Shown here: positions 47,815 to 58,394 of the stretch, piece after piece
Layout of the letters: each line of letters opens with the position of its first letter
How positions within the stretch are numbered: the first letter of the stretch is position 1
Assembly (NCBI RefSeq): GCF_007827795.1
Contig: NZ_VITI01000001.1
Span: 682,001-746,000, forward strand
DNA length: 64,000 nucleotides
From: Azospirillum brasilense
Lineage (GTDB): Bacteria > Pseudomonadota > Alphaproteobacteria > Azospirillales > Azospirillaceae
Direction of reading: 5' to 3'
Position numbers and translations under genes: made by a program
The notes under the pieces: generated by a model
The model's input: only the letters and a program-made list of their open reading frames with translations
Told to the model about the DNA's origin: nothing
Database searches by the model: none

Positions 47815-49577
47815 AGGGGCGTCGCCTCCGGGTGTTTCAGTCGCGACCAGCGGGCCATGCGGTCGGCCGGGCTGTGGAACAGCGGCACCATGTAATGGCC
47901 CCACAGCAGCACCCGGTCGAGCGCGCGGACGCGGGCCACGAGGTCGGCGCGCGTCCGCGCCTCGGCGATGGAGGCGGCGATGGCGTCCACCGCCGGGTCG
48001 CGGATGCCGGGGTAGTTGCGGCTGCCCGGCTGGTCCGCCGCCTCGGACCCGTAATAGTAAAGCTGCTCGTTGCCCGGCGAGAGGCTGGAGATCCACCAGC
48101 GCAGGGTCATGTCGAAATCGAAACGATCCAGCCGCGCTTGGTACTGCGCGTTGTCCACCGTGCGCACCGTGGCGGCGATGCCCAGCCGCTCCAGCGAGCG
48201 GGCGTATTCCAGGGCCACCCGCTCGTCCGCCGGGTTGCCCAGCAGGATTTCGAAGGCGAAGGGACGCCCCGCCCCGTCGGTCAGCCGCCCGCCGCTCACC
48301 CGCCAGCCGGCCTCCGCCAGCAGGCGCAGCGCCTCGCGCAGGTTGCCCCGCGCGCCCGCCGGGCCGCTGCCGTCGGTGCGCGGCAGGGTGAAGGGTTCGG
48401 TGAACAGTTCCGGCGGCAGGCGGTCGCGGAAGGGCTCCAGCACCGCCCGTTCCTCCAGTCCCGGCAGCCCCTCCGCCGCCAGTTCGGAATTCGGGTAATA
48501 GCTCGCCGTGCGGACCAGCGCGCCATGGAAGAGGGTCTTGCCGATCCAGGCGAAATCGGTGGCGAGACCCAGCGCCCGCCGCACCCGGATGTCCTGGAAC
48601 GGTGGACGCCGGGTGTTGAAGATCAGGCCGCGGGCGAACTCCGGACGGCGGTGCGGCAACTCCTCCAGCACGATCCGCCCCGCGCGGAGCGCCGGGCCGT
48701 CGTAGCCGGTGGCCCATTTGGCGGGGTCGGATTCGCGCCGCACGTCGCCCTGCCCGGCCAGGAACGCCTCCAGCGCCACCGAGTCGTCGCGGTAATAGGT
48801 GAAATCCAGCGTGTCGGCGTTGAACAACCCGCGCCGCGATGGCAGGTCCCGCCCCCAGTAGTCGGCCATCCGCTCGTAGACGATGCGCCGCCCGGCCTCC
48901 GCCTGTTTGACCCGGTAGGGGCCGCTGCCCAGCGGCGGGTCGAGCGTCGTGGCGGCGAAGTCCCGCCCCGCCCACCACGCCTTGGCGTGGATCGGCATCA
49001 GCCCCATCAGCAGCGGCATCTCACGGTCGAAACGCCCGTCCGGGCCAGGAACGAAGGCGAAGCGGACGGTGCGCTCGTCCGGCGCCTCGGCGCTCGCCAC
49101 CTTGGCGTAGAACTGGCGGCGGTTCGGCGTGCCATGGGCGCGCTGGACCTCCAGCGAGAACAGCACGTCGGCGGCGGTCACCGGCGTCCCGTCGTGCCAG
49201 CGCGCGGCGGGGTTGAGATGGAAGACGGCGCCACCGCGGTCCTCCGGCACCTCCAGGCTCTCGGCCAGCAGACCATAGAGCGAGAAGGGGTCGTCCCACG
49301 AGCGGGCAAGCATCGTTTCGAAGACGAAACCAAGCCCCAGGGCGGGCACGCCCTTGACCACATGGGGGTTCAGCGTGTCGAAGCCGCCGGTCACCGCCTG
49401 GCGCAGCGTGCCGCCCTTCGGCGCGTCGGGATCGACGTAGGCGAAATGCGCGAAATCCGGCGGATAGGCGGGGTCGCCATGCATAGCGATGGCGTGGACA
49501 GCCTTCGCGGGGGATTCGGCCCGCGCCGCAAGGGGAAAAAAGGCGAGGCAGAGCAGCGCAAGAAGGATGTGGGGCAT
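47769..49577 (-). CDS. Oligopeptide-type ABC transporter substrate-binding protein (family 5)
   Basis: A 602-aa exported binding protein with a Sec signal (MPHILLALLCLAFFPLAARA, cleavage near residue 20). The family 5 pattern appears in APKGGTLRQAVTGGFDTLNPH, GLLAESLEVPED and ARWHDGTPVTAADVLFSLE, close to YejA-type microcin/peptide-binding proteins. It would deliver a peptide or similar ligand to an ABC permease in the periplasm, but no permease or ATPase gene is adjacent, so it is an orphan here. Its 3' end overlaps the kinase-like gene tail to tail. Confidence 0.85.
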   Translation of the reverse strand: MPHILLALLCLAFFPLAARAESPAKAVHAIAMHGDPAYPPDFAHFAYVDPDAPKGGTLRQAVTGGFDTLNPHVVKGVPALGLGFVFETMLARSWDDPFSLYGLLAESLEVPEDRGGAVFHLNPAARWHDGTPVTAADVLFSLEVQRAHGTPNRRQFYAKVASAEAPDERTVRFAFVPGPDGRFDREMPLLMGLMPIHAKAWWAGRDFAATTLDPPLGSGPYRVKQAEAGRRIVYERMADYWGRDLPSRRGLFNADTLDFTYYRDDSVALEAFLAGQGDVRRESDPAKWATGYDGPALRAGRIVLEELPHRRPEFARGLIFNTRRPPFQDIRVRRALGLATDFAWIGKTLFHGALVRTASYYPNSELAAEGLPGLEERAVLEPFRDRLPPELFTEPFTLPRTDGSGPAGARGNLREALRLLAEAGWRVSGGRLTDGAGRPFAFEILLGNPADERVALEYARSLERLGIAATVRTVDNAQYQARLDRFDFDMTLRWWISSLSPGNEQLYYYGSEAADQPGSRNYPGIRDPAVDAIAASIAEARTRADLVARVRALDRVLLWGHYMVPLFHSPADRMARWSRLKHPEATPLYGPLVESWWIGDGG

Positions 49578-49725
49578 GGCGAAGGCTCGTCCCTTTGCCG
49601 CACCTGCGCAAGTGGCTTTGACTTATGCCCGCATCTGCCTAAACTCCGCGCGCGCGGCGCCGGGAGCTTTGGCCCGCGTCCACAACCAAGCGCAACCCGC
49701 TTTTGCAGTCGAAGGATGGTTTTCC

Positions 49726-50283
49726 ATGGATCTCAGCAAGGTTCCGGTCGGCAAGAACGCCCCGTGGGACGTGAACGTGGTCATCGAGATCCCGTTGCGC
49801 GGCGAGCCGGTGAAGTACGAGATCGACAAGGAGTCGGGCGCGATGTTCGTCGACCGTTTCCTGCACACCGCCATGTACTACCCCTGCAACTACGGCTTCA
49901 TCCCGCACACCCTGTCGGGTGACGGCGACCCGGTGGACGTCTGCGTGGTCGGCCGCCATTCGGTCATTCCGGGCGCCGTGCTGCGCTCGCGCCCGATCGG
50001 CGTGCTGTTCATGGAGGACGAGGGCGGCGAGGACGAGAAGCTGCTGGCCGTTCCGGTCGACAAGCTGCACCCGTTCTACAGCAACGTGAAGTCCTACAAG
50101 GACCTGCCGGAGATCACCACCGAGCAGATCGCCCACTTCTTCCAGCACTACAAGGATCTGGAAAAGAACAAGTGGGTGAAGATCCTGCGCTGGGGCGACG
50201 AGCAGGAAGCCGCCAAGAAGATCCAGGAAGGCATGGAGCGCGCCGCCGCCACCACCAAGGGCCAGCCCGGCCCGGTGGTCTGA
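49726..50283 (+). CDS. ppa: Inorganic pyrophosphatase
   Basis: A 185-aa family I soluble pyrophosphatase. It has VVIEIPLRGEPVKYEIDKESG, the active-site motif DGDPVDVCV (about residues 66-74), and a Lys-rich KSYKDLPE segment near 124-131. It hydrolyses PPi to drive biosynthesis in the cytoplasm. The start ATG has GAAGGA upstream. A strong hairpin follows the gene. Confidence 0.97.
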   Translation: MDLSKVPVGKNAPWDVNVVIEIPLRGEPVKYEIDKESGAMFVDRFLHTAMYYPCNYGFIPHTLSGDGDPVDVCVVGRHSVIPGAVLRSRPIGVLFMEDEGGEDEKLLAVPVDKLHPFYSNVKSYKDLPEITTEQIAHFFQHYKDLEKNKWVKILRWGDEQEAAKKIQEGMERAAATTKGQPGPVV

Positions 50284-50303
50284 CGCGCCTCTCGACTGGA
50301 CGG

Positions 50304-50345
50304 GTTGCAAGGGCCGGCTCCGCACTGCGGGGCCGGTCCTGCAAC
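50304..50345. terminator. Bidirectional terminator between ppa and ldh
   Basis: GTTGCA (50304-50309) pairs with TGCAAC (50340-50345), and inside it GGCCGGC / GGCCGG and CCGCA/TGCGG extend the stem with few mismatches. It lies between two convergent genes, 20 bases after the ppa stop and about 30 bases after the ldh stop on the other strand. Confidence 0.75.
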
Positions 50346-50376
50346 GCGAACCGGCCCCGCTTTCCTCCTCACCCCA

Positions 50377-51402
<1,026 letters not shown>

Positions 51403-51463
51403 CTATCCGGTACGGAAGGGGGGCGCGACAAAGGGCGCCTGTACAAAGGTATGACCAATGTGT

Positions 51464-51480
51464 ATGTTGCACTGCAACAT
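51464..51480. promoter_or_regulatory. Perfect 17-base palindrome, candidate operator
   Basis: ATGTTGCACTGCAACAT is an exact inverted repeat of 8 + 1 + 8 bases. It lies in the 299-base gap between two divergent genes, about 137 bases before the acyl-CoA synthetase start and 145 bases before the ldh start. TGC-N3-GCA-type sites of this form are bound by PHA-metabolism regulators such as PhaR in other alphaproteobacteria; identity here is a guess. Nothing else clear was seen in this gap. Confidence 0.6.
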
Positions 51481-51617
51481 GAGTGGCGATCGGTCGCGTT
51501 CCCGTCCCGCGATTGCCTCCTTACTCCAGATTGCAAGTCGACAGCCCCGGTCCGATCTTTAGCGGAATGGCGGCTGTTCGAGCCTTGCTGTGTGAGACGA
51601 ACCTCCGGAACCCGGCC

Positions 51618-54302
51618 ATGACCGTTCGCAACCTCGACCGCCTGTTCAAGCCCGCCTCCATCGCCCTGATCGGGGCGACCCGAAAGCCGAACACCATCGG
51701 CGCCGTGGTGGCCCGCAACCTGTTCAACGCCGGGTTCGACGGCCCGATCATGCCGGTGACCGGCGAGCGCGCGGTCGAGGGGGTGCTGACCTACAAGTCG
51801 GTGGACGATCTGCCGGTCACGCCGGATCTGGCGGTGATCTGCACCCCGGCCGCCACCGTGACGGCCACCGTCGACGCGCTGGGCAAGCGCGGAACCAAGG
51901 CGGCCATCGTCATCTCCAGCGGCTTTTCCAAGGAGCAGACCCAGACCCTGCGCGAGGCGGCGAAGCCCCACCTGATGCGCGTGCTGGGTCCCAACAGCCT
52001 GGGCATCATGGTGCCGGGCCGCGGTTTGAACGCCAGCTTCGGCCATGTCACCCCGAAGAAGGGCGACGTGGCGCTGGTGGCGCAGTCCTCCATGGTGGTG
52101 ACCTCGATCGCCGACTGGGCGACGGCGCGGGGGATCGGCTTCTCGCACCTGATCTCGATGGGCGACAAGGCGGACGTCGATTTCGGCGACCTGCTGGACT
52201 ATCTGGCCGGCGACGCCAACGTGCGCGCCATCCTGCTCTACATCGAGAGCATCAGCGACGCGCGGAAGTTCATGTCGGCGGCGCGCTCCGCCGCCCGCCA
52301 GAAGCCGGTGATCGTCATCAAGTCCGGCCGCACCGACGAGGCGCTGGAGGCCTCCACCTCCCACACCGGGGCGCTGGCGGTGTCCGACGCCGTCTATGAC
52401 GCCGCCTTCCGCCGCGCCGGCATCCTGCGCGTCAGCGGCCTGGACGAGCTGTTCGACGCGGTGGGCACGCTGGGCACCGGGTCGCCGATCACCGGCGACC
52501 GGCTGGCCATCCTGACCAACGGCGGCGGCATGGGCGTGATGGCGACCGACAGCCTGATCCTGTCCGGCGGGCGGCTGGCCCAGTTCGCGCCGGAAACGAT
52601 GGACGCGCTGGAGAAGGCGCTGGGCGCCGGCAGCGCCCGTAACCCGCTGCGCATCGGCGGCGACGCCCCGCCCAAGCGCTACGCCGACGCGCTGAACGCG
52701 CTGATGGCCGACCCCAACAACGACGCCGTGCTGGTGCTGAACTGCCCGACCGCGGTGACCGACGGGCTGGCCGCCGCGCAGGCGGTGGTCGACACCATGA
52801 TCGCCAACAAGACGCGCAAGCACCCGGTGCTGACGAGCTGGCTGGGCGACAACACGGCGGCGGAGGCGCGCAAGCTGTTCGCCGCCAACCGCGTCCCCAC
52901 CTACGACACGCCGAGCCACGCGGTGCGCGCCTTCCTGCATCTGGTGGAATACCGCCGGAACCAGGAGCTGCTGATGGAGACCCCGCCGTCGGTTCCGGAG
53001 GATTTCCAGCCCGACGGCATCACGGTGCGCAAGATCATCTCCCGCGCCATCGCAGAGAAGCGCGACTGGCTGAGCGAGTATGAGGCCAAGCGCGTGCTCG
53101 CCGCCTACGGCGTCCCGGTGGTGGACACCCGCCGCGCCGACACGCCGGAGGAGGCCGCCCACTGCGCCGAGATGATCGGCGGGCCGCTGGCGCTGAAGAT
53201 CCTGTCGCCGGACATCACCCACAAGTCGGACGTCGGCGGCGTCGCCCTGCACCTGACCGAGCCGGCGGAGGTCAAGGCCGAGGCCGAAGCGATGCTGGCC
53301 CGCGTGCGCGAGGCGGTGCCCGACGCCCGCATCGAGGGCTTCACCGTCCAGGAGATGGCGGTGCGCGCCGACGCCTACGAACTGATCGTCGGCATGACGG
53401 AGAACGAGCTGTTCGGCCCCGTCCTGCTGTTCGGCGAGGGCGGCATCGGGGTGGAGGTGGTGGAGGACTATGCGCTGGCATTGCCGCCGCTGAACATGAA
53501 GCTGGCGACCGAACTGATGGGCCGCACCCGCATCTGGCGCCAGTTGCAGGGCTACCGCTCGCGCGCCGCGGTCGATCTGGAGGCGGTGGCGCTGACGCTG
53601 AACAAGATCTCGCAGCTCATCGTCGATTTCCCGGAGGTCGTCGAGCTGGACGTCAACCCGTTGCTCGCCGACTCGGAAGGCGTGCTGGCGCTGGACGCCC
53701 GCATCAAGGTCGGCGTGCCGGCCCTGCCCGGCGCGAAGCGTCTGGCCATCCGCCCCTACCCCAAGGGGCTGGAGGACCGGATCACCATCAAGGATGGCCG
53801 CCAGTTCGTCGTCCGCCCGATCCTGCCGGAGGACGAGCCGCTGGTGCACCACATGGTGGCCAACCAGACGCAGGAGGACTTGCGCCTGCGCTTCTTCGCG
53901 CCGCTGAAGCGTCTGTCGCACCAGGCCGCCGCCCGCCTGACCCAGATGGACTACGACCGCGAGATGGGGCTGGTCGCCGTCGGGCCAGACCCGGAGACGG
54001 GTGAGACCATCATGTACGGCGTGGTGCGCATCACCGCCGACCCCGACAATCTGCGCGCCGAATACGCCGTGATGGTGCGGTCGGACATGAAGGGCCAGGG
54101 GCTGGGCTACCAGCTGATGAACAAGATCCTGGACTACGCCCGCTCCCGCGGGATCAAGGAGGTGTACGGCGAGGTTCTGCGCGAGAACACCAACATGCTG
54201 GGCATGTGCCGCGCGCTGGGCTTCATCCGCAAGGAGAACCTGGACGAGCCCGGCGTGGTCGAGGTCCGCATCGAGCTGGGCGGCGGGCTGGCCGCGAAAT
54301 AG
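51618..54302 (+). CDS. ADP-forming acyl-CoA synthetase-like / GNAT acetyltransferase fusion
   Basis: An 894-aa fusion. The N-terminal CoA-binding part begins LFKPASIALIGATRKPNTIGAVV, with the succinyl-CoA-synthetase-like regions after it; the His249 loop STSHTGALAVSD keeps the catalytic-type histidine. The ATP-grasp domain (about residues 485-710) includes GPLALKILSPDITHKSDVGGV. The C-terminal GNAT domain (about 730-894) has MKGQGLGYQLMNKILDYARSRG and EVLRENTNMLGMCRALGF. Homologues of this shape (Pat/PatZ) acetylate acetyl-CoA synthetase and other proteins on lysine. Whether this one is also an active acyl-CoA synthetase is open. Confidence 0.88.
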   Translation: MTVRNLDRLFKPASIALIGATRKPNTIGAVVARNLFNAGFDGPIMPVTGERAVEGVLTYKSVDDLPVTPDLAVICTPAATVTATVDALGKRGTKAAIVISSGFSKEQTQTLREAAKPHLMRVLGPNSLGIMVPGRGLNASFGHVTPKKGDVALVAQSSMVVTSIADWATARGIGFSHLISMGDKADVDFGDLLDYLAGDANVRAILLYIESISDARKFMSAARSAARQKPVIVIKSGRTDEALEASTSHTGALAVSDAVYDAAFRRAGILRVSGLDELFDAVGTLGTGSPITGDRLAILTNGGGMGVMATDSLILSGGRLAQFAPETMDALEKALGAGSARNPLRIGGDAPPKRYADALNALMADPNNDAVLVLNCPTAVTDGLAAAQAVVDTMIANKTRKHPVLTSWLGDNTAAEARKLFAANRVPTYDTPSHAVRAFLHLVEYRRNQELLMETPPSVPEDFQPDGITVRKIISRAIAEKRDWLSEYEAKRVLAAYGVPVVDTRRADTPEEAAHCAEMIGGPLALKILSPDITHKSDVGGVALHLTEPAEVKAEAEAMLARVREAVPDARIEGFTVQEMAVRADAYELIVGMTENELFGPVLLFGEGGIGVEVVEDYALALPPLNMKLATELMGRTRIWRQLQGYRSRAAVDLEAVALTLNKISQLIVDFPEVVELDVNPLLADSEGVLALDARIKVGVPALPGAKRLAIRPYPKGLEDRITIKDGRQFVVRPILPEDEPLVHHMVANQTQEDLRLRFFAPLKRLSHQAAARLTQMDYDREMGLVAVGPDPETGETIMYGVVRITADPDNLRAEYAVMVRSDMKGQGLGYQLMNKILDYARSRGIKEVYGEVLRENTNMLGMCRALGFIRKENLDEPGVVEVRIELGGGLAAK

Positions 54303-54345
54303 CCGCGGCGAGCCCTTGGACGGCGGGAAGGAGAGGGCCATACTC

Positions 54346-54900
54346 ATGGGCATGAGCGATCCGGCACCCCGCCCGATGACCGTGGATGAGTTCCTCGTCT
54401 GGGACGATGGGACCGACGCGCGCTATGAGCTGGTTGGCGGCCAACCGATCGCCATGGCTCCGCCGTCCGACGCACACGCTCTTCTCGCGGCCAACATCGT
54501 CGTCGAGTTCGGGAAACGTCTCCGCCCGCCCTGCCGGGCGCGGGTCGAAGCCGGCATTCGCCTGCCCGATCGTGACGATGCTTGGTTCCAGGCCGATGTT
54601 GCCATTGCGTGCGGACCGACGTCGAGCAAGCCGGGGACAGTGGACCCGACCATCATCGTGGAGATCCTGTCGCCGTCCACCGCCCAGTTCGACCGTGGCC
54701 GGAAGCTGGCGATCTACCGGGAAATCCCGTCTGTGCAGGAAATCCTGCTGCTCGACTCGACGAAGCGCTATGCCGAACTGTGGCACCGCGAGGACGAACA
54801 GAGCTGGGTTGTCCGTGACCTCATCGGGGGTGGGACGCTGCGCTTCCCCTCGGTCGGGATCGAGATCCCCATGGCCAGCCTGTATGAGGGCGTCCTCTAG
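54346..54900 (+). CDS. Uma2-family (DUF820) putative endonuclease
   Basis: A 184-aa protein of the Uma2 family, which has a PD-(D/E)xK nuclease-like fold. Visible marks are MTVDEFLVWDDGTDARYELVGGQPIAMAPPS, WFQADVAIACGP, then IIVEILSPSTAQFDRGRKLAIYREIPSVQEILLLD. Asp, Glu and Lys of the catalytic core are present in these segments. Families like this are widespread and often multicopy, with no proven in vivo role. Start at 54346 (MGMSDP) is preferred, with GGAGAGG upstream; a further ATG is at 54352. It follows the synthetase fusion by 43 bases. Confidence 0.8.
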   Translation: MGMSDPAPRPMTVDEFLVWDDGTDARYELVGGQPIAMAPPSDAHALLAANIVVEFGKRLRPPCRARVEAGIRLPDRDDAWFQADVAIACGPTSSKPGTVDPTIIVEILSPSTAQFDRGRKLAIYREIPSVQEILLLDSTKRYAELWHREDEQSWVVRDLIGGGTLRFPSVGIEIPMASLYEGVL

Positions 54901-54918
54901 ACGCCCTCTCCCACCGCC

Positions 54919-55908
54919 TTACAGCAGCGTTTCCAGGACGCGGTCGGGCGGGGCGTGGCCGTCCGCGAAGGTCTTGATGTTGATGATGACCTTCTCGCCC
55001 ATGTCGATGCGGCCCTCGATGGTGGCGGAGCCCATGTGCGGCAGCAGGACCACGTTGTCGAGCCGCAGCAGCTTCGGGTTCACCGCCGGCTCATGCTCGA
55101 ACACGTCGAGGCCGGCGCCGGCGATCTCGCCCTTCGACAGCATCCGGGTCAGCGCCGTCTCGTCGATGACCTCGCCGCGCGAGGTGTTGACGATGAAGCA
55201 GTGCGGACGCAGCAGCTTCAGCCGGCGCTCCGACAGCAGATGGTAGGTGGCCGGGGTGTGCGGGCAGTTGATGGACACCACGTCCATGCGCGCCAGCATC
55301 TGGTCCAGGCTGTCCCAATAGGTCGCCTCAAGCTCCTGCTCGACGTCGGGATAGACGCGGCGGCGGTTGTGGTAGTGGATCGACATGCCGAAGGCGCGCG
55401 CCCGGCGCGCCAGCGCCTGCCCGATGCGGCCCATGCCGAGGATGCCCAGCCGCTTGCCCTGGATGCGGTGGCCGAGCATCGTCGTCGGCCCCCAGCCCTT
55501 CCACTGGCCGGAGCGGACCAGCCGCTCGCCCTCCGCCAGCCGGCGGCCGACCGCCAGCAGCAGGGCCATGGTCATGTCCGCCGTGTCTTCGGTCAGAACG
55601 CCCGGCGTGTTGGTGACGCTGATGCCGCGCTCCCGCGCCGCCTTCAGGTCGATGTGGTCCACGCCCGTCCCGAAGGAGGCGATGAGGCGGAGCTGCGGCC
55701 CGGCCTTCTCGATCACCTCGCGGTCGATCCGGTCGGTGACGGTGGGGACCAGCACGTCGGCCACCTGCGCCACCTCGATGAGCTGGGCGTGGGACAGGGG
55801 TTCGTCGTCGGAGTTCAGCCGTGCGTCGAACAGCTCCATCATCCGCGTCTCGATGACGTCGGGCAATTTGCGGGTGACGACGACGAGCGGCTTCTTCTTT
55901 TCAGTCAT
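54919..55908 (-). CDS. D-2-hydroxyacid dehydrogenase (glyoxylate/hydroxypyruvate reductase type)
   Basis: A 329-aa NAD(P)-dependent reductase. It has the fold-specific IASFGTGVDHIDLKAARERGISVTNTPGVLTEDTADMTMAL, the nucleotide loop LGILGMGRIGQALARRARAFGM, and the catalytic Arg in NTSRGEVIDE. Catalytic Glu and His follow in FEHEP and LLPHMGSAT. It most likely reduces glyoxylate or hydroxypyruvate; the exact substrate cannot be read. It is divergent from the SH3-domain protein, a common neighbour. Confidence 0.88.
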   Translation of the reverse strand: MTEKKKPLVVVTRKLPDVIETRMMELFDARLNSDDEPLSHAQLIEVAQVADVLVPTVTDRIDREVIEKAGPQLRLIASFGTGVDHIDLKAARERGISVTNTPGVLTEDTADMTMALLLAVGRRLAEGERLVRSGQWKGWGPTTMLGHRIQGKRLGILGMGRIGQALARRARAFGMSIHYHNRRRVYPDVEQELEATYWDSLDQMLARMDVVSINCPHTPATYHLLSERRLKLLRPHCFIVNTSRGEVIDETALTRMLSKGEIAGAGLDVFEHEPAVNPKLLRLDNVVLLPHMGSATIEGRIDMGEKVIINIKTFADGHAPPDRVLETLL

Positions 55909-56115
55909 TGGACGGTGCCTCCCCCATTCCGGGCCGACGCTTGTCCTATCAAGCGGTTGGGAAGCTGTCCAGATGGCAGTGACGATTCGGCGCGCCGCAC
56001 GGCTCCATGATGTGACAAGAGCCGCCGCCCGCGCCTTGGGCTTGCCCCTGGCGGCTACCCCTAATTATAGTGCCTCCGACTTAAATCCGTTCGATCTCAC
56101 AGCACGGGGCTGCCG

Positions 56116-56676
56116 GTGTTGCCGTTGCCGACGACGTCTGCCATCCGCCGCGCGCTTGCCATTCTGGCGCTGGCTGCCGCCACTCTGGCCACCACCGCCC
56201 CGGTTACGTCCTCCGCCGGCGCGTCCGAGGGCGGGCGGCGCGAGAAGGACCCGACCCACGCCTCGGGCCTGCCGATCCCCCGTTTCGTCTCGCTGCGCTC
56301 GGGCGAGGTGAACGCGCGCACCGGCCCCAATGTGCGCTATCCCATCGAATGGGTGTTCACCCGCAAGGAAATGCCGGTGGAGATCACCCAGGAGTTCGAC
56401 ACCTGGCGCCGCATCCGCGACTGGGAAGGCAGCGAGGGCTGGGTGCACCAGAGCATGCTGTCGGGCAAGCGCAGCGTCGTCATCACCGGCGACATCCGCA
56501 CCGTCCGCAAGGAGCCGCACAGCGACGCCGCCGTGGTGGCCCGCGCCCAGCCGGGGGTGATCGGCTGGCTGCGCAAATGCAAGGGCGAGTGGTGCGAGGT
56601 GGACCTGAAGGGCTATCGTGGCTGGATGAGCCGTGGGGAGTTCTGGGGCGCCTACAAGGACGAGACGTTCGAATAA
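56116..56676 (+). CDS. Exported SH3-domain (DUF1058-like) protein
   Basis: A 186-aa exported protein with a signal peptide ([22 protein letters not shown], about residues 9-32). Two bacterial SH3 repeats follow: [31 protein letters not shown] ... [19 protein letters not shown], and the second around [17 protein letters not shown] ... [15 protein letters not shown]. Such domains bind peptidoglycan stem peptides or assist cell-wall proteins. The start is a GTG at 56116. The spacing and orientation against the 2-hydroxyacid dehydrogenase gene are typical of alphaproteobacteria. Confidence 0.83.
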   Translation: MLPLPTTSAIRRALAILALAAATLATTAPVTSSAGASEGGRREKDPTHASGLPIPRFVSLRSGEVNARTGPNVRYPIEWVFTRKEMPVEITQEFDTWRRIRDWEGSEGWVHQSMLSGKRSVVITGDIRTVRKEPHSDAAVVARAQPGVIGWLRKCKGEWCEVDLKGYRGWMSRGEFWGAYKDETFE

Positions 56677-56690
56677 CGGGCGGGCACCCT

Positions 56691-57284
56691 CTACCAGAAA
56701 TCCCCCGCAAGCTCCGCCCGCACCGCCTCCGGCATCACCGCCATGTGGCCGTAATGGGGATGGCCGATGCCGAGGATCACCTCCGTATCAGGGATGCGGA
56801 AGGCGGCGATCTGGTCCGGCGTGAAACCGAAATGCAGGAATTGGACGGCGGACGCCTTGCCCGCCTCGTTCGTGCGCTCCACGTCCTCCTCCGGCCGGGC
56901 GGCGACCGTGTGGCCGGCGAAGCGCAGCGTCACCGTCCGCTCCACCCCGCCCAGCCGGCCAAGCTCGGCGGCGCGGCGCGCCGGGTCGGCGATCTCGAAC
57001 ATCACCGTGGCGACCAGCTCCGCCCCCTTGGGGATCAGACCGTTGTAGGCGCGAAGCTCACCGTCGATCTGCGCCTCGCCGCCCCGCTCGATGAACAGCA
57101 TCTCGTGGACCTGCTGCCACATCGTCTCGTAACTCTCGAAATGGACGACGGCGTAGGGGCCGACCGCGACCCGGCGCCTCTTCTTCACGGCGACCAACGC
57201 GCTGCGGCGGGCGGCGCGTTCAAGGGCATAGCGGTCCAGGGGAAGGATGTCGGCGCGGGTGATCTCGGTCCGACGGAGGGTCAT
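56691..57284 (-). CDS. DUF3501-family protein
   Basis: A 197-aa protein with the DUF3501 opening [27 protein letters not shown] and [23 protein letters not shown]. Its function is unknown. The ATG overlaps the rubrerythrin stop by four bases (ATGA), so the two are translationally coupled. The pair rubrerythrin-DUF3501 is a recurrent neighbourhood and suggests a role in iron or peroxide handling, by inference only. Confidence 0.8.
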   Translation of the reverse strand: MTLRRTEITRADILPLDRYALERAARRSALVAVKKRRRVAVGPYAVVHFESYETMWQQVHEMLFIERGGEAQIDGELRAYNGLIPKGAELVATVMFEIADPARRAAELGRLGGVERTVTLRFAGHTVAARPEEDVERTNEAGKASAVQFLHFGFTPDQIAAFRIPDTEVILGIGHPHYGHMAVMPEAVRAELAGDFW

Positions 57285-57700
57285 GACGACAGTTGGTCCA
57301 GCATCCTCTGGAACCGGCCGGCGTGGCTCCGCTCGGCCTTGGCCAGCGTCTCGAACCAGTCCGCGACCTCCTCGAAGCCTTCCTCGCGGGCGGTGCGGGC
57401 CATGCCCGGATACATGTCGGTGTATTCGTGGGTCTCGCCGGCGATGGCGGCCTTCAGGTTGCTCACCGTGTCGCCGATGGGCAGGCCGGTGATCGGGTCG
57501 CCGGCCTCCTCCAGAAATTCCAGATGGCCGTGGGCGTGACCGGTCTCGCCCTCCGCGGTGGAGCGGAAGACGGCGGCGACCTCGTTGTGGCCCTCCACAT
57601 CGGCCTTCTGGGCGAAATAGAGATAGCGGCGGTTGGCCTGGCTCTCACCCGCGAAAGCCGCCTTGAGGTTCTGCTCGGTCTTCGTGCCCTTCAGCGACAT
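57281..57700 (-). CDS. Rubrerythrin-like diiron protein
   Basis: A 139-aa four-helix-bundle protein with the four ligand helices of rubrerythrin: [52 protein letters not shown] and [14 protein letters not shown]. It lacks the C-terminal rubredoxin-type cysteine domain. It probably reduces hydrogen peroxide with a redox partner or stores iron. It lies next to irr, the iron regulator, and is coupled with the DUF3501 gene. Confidence 0.88.
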   Translation of the reverse strand: MSLKGTKTEQNLKAAFAGESQANRRYLYFAQKADVEGHNEVAAVFRSTAEGETGHAHGHLEFLEEAGDPITGLPIGDTVSNLKAAIAGETHEYTDMYPGMARTAREEGFEEVADWFETLAKAERSHAGRFQRMLDQLSS

Positions 57701-57884
57701 GGCGGCGTTCTCCAGACGGGGTTCTGTCCGGCCTGGCCGCGTGCGGGCGTGGGGCCTCCGGCGGCCGAGCCTCGGCTACGGCTTATGCCATTGCTCCCCA
57801 AAGGCGTCAATGTTCCGGAAATTCCCCGAAGATCCGGCTGGGAGACGGATTTTTTCCGCAAGCGGCCATTGGCCCCTTAGCTTT

Positions 57885-58316
57885 CTAGCGGTCGTCGCCC
57901 TGGTCCGCGCTCAGCCGCACGATCACGTCCACACGGGCGATGCGCGTGCCCGGCGGGGCCGCCGGCAGATGCTGCACGACCACGTCGTCGCCGGGGATAT
58001 CCTCCAGCCGGCCGGTCCCTTCCAGGAAGAAATGGTGATGGTCGCTGGTGTTGGTGTCGAAGTAGGACTTGCCCGCCTCCACCACCACCTCGCGCAGCAG
58101 GCCGGCGGCGGTGAACTGGTTCAGCGTGTTGTAGACCGTGGCGAGCGACACCCGGAGATCCGCCCCCATGGCCTCGGTGTGGAGCTGCTCGGCGGTGACG
58201 TGGCGGTGCTCCCCTTCGAACAGCAGGCGGGCCAGCCCCAGACGCTGGCGCGTCGGGCGGAAGCCGGCCGTCTGCAGGCGGTCGAGGGCGCGCTTGAAGG
58301 GTCGGTTGCCAGTCAT
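57885..58316 (-). CDS. irr: Iron response regulator Irr (Fur family)
   Basis: A 143-aa Fur-family regulator. The N-terminal winged helix has FRPTRQRLGLARLLFEGEHRHVTAEQL and SLATVYNTLNQFTAAGLLREV. The dimer region has the Irr-type histidine run TSDHHHFFLEGTGRL, linked to haem binding and haem-dependent control in other alphaproteobacteria, and lacks the C-terminal CxxC zinc pairs of Fur. The frame is open to 58394, but the ATG at 58316 is the family start. It would control iron and haem genes in the cytoplasm. Confidence 0.88.
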   Translation of the reverse strand: MTGNRPFKRALDRLQTAGFRPTRQRLGLARLLFEGEHRHVTAEQLHTEAMGADLRVSLATVYNTLNQFTAAGLLREVVVEAGKSYFDTNTSDHHHFFLEGTGRLEDIPGDDVVVQHLPAAPPGTRIARVDVIVRLSADQGDDR

Positions 58317-58394
58317 CGTGGTCTGTTCGCCCTGGTTCTGGTCACAAAGTCGGAACGCGAAACGGACCGCGGCGATCTGCCGCAGCCCGTTCAC

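Noticed and set aside
46429..48978. An 849-codon minus-strand open frame
   Set aside because: It covers ubiB, the kinase-like gene and the binding protein in non-coding frames; no family motif and typical shadow composition.
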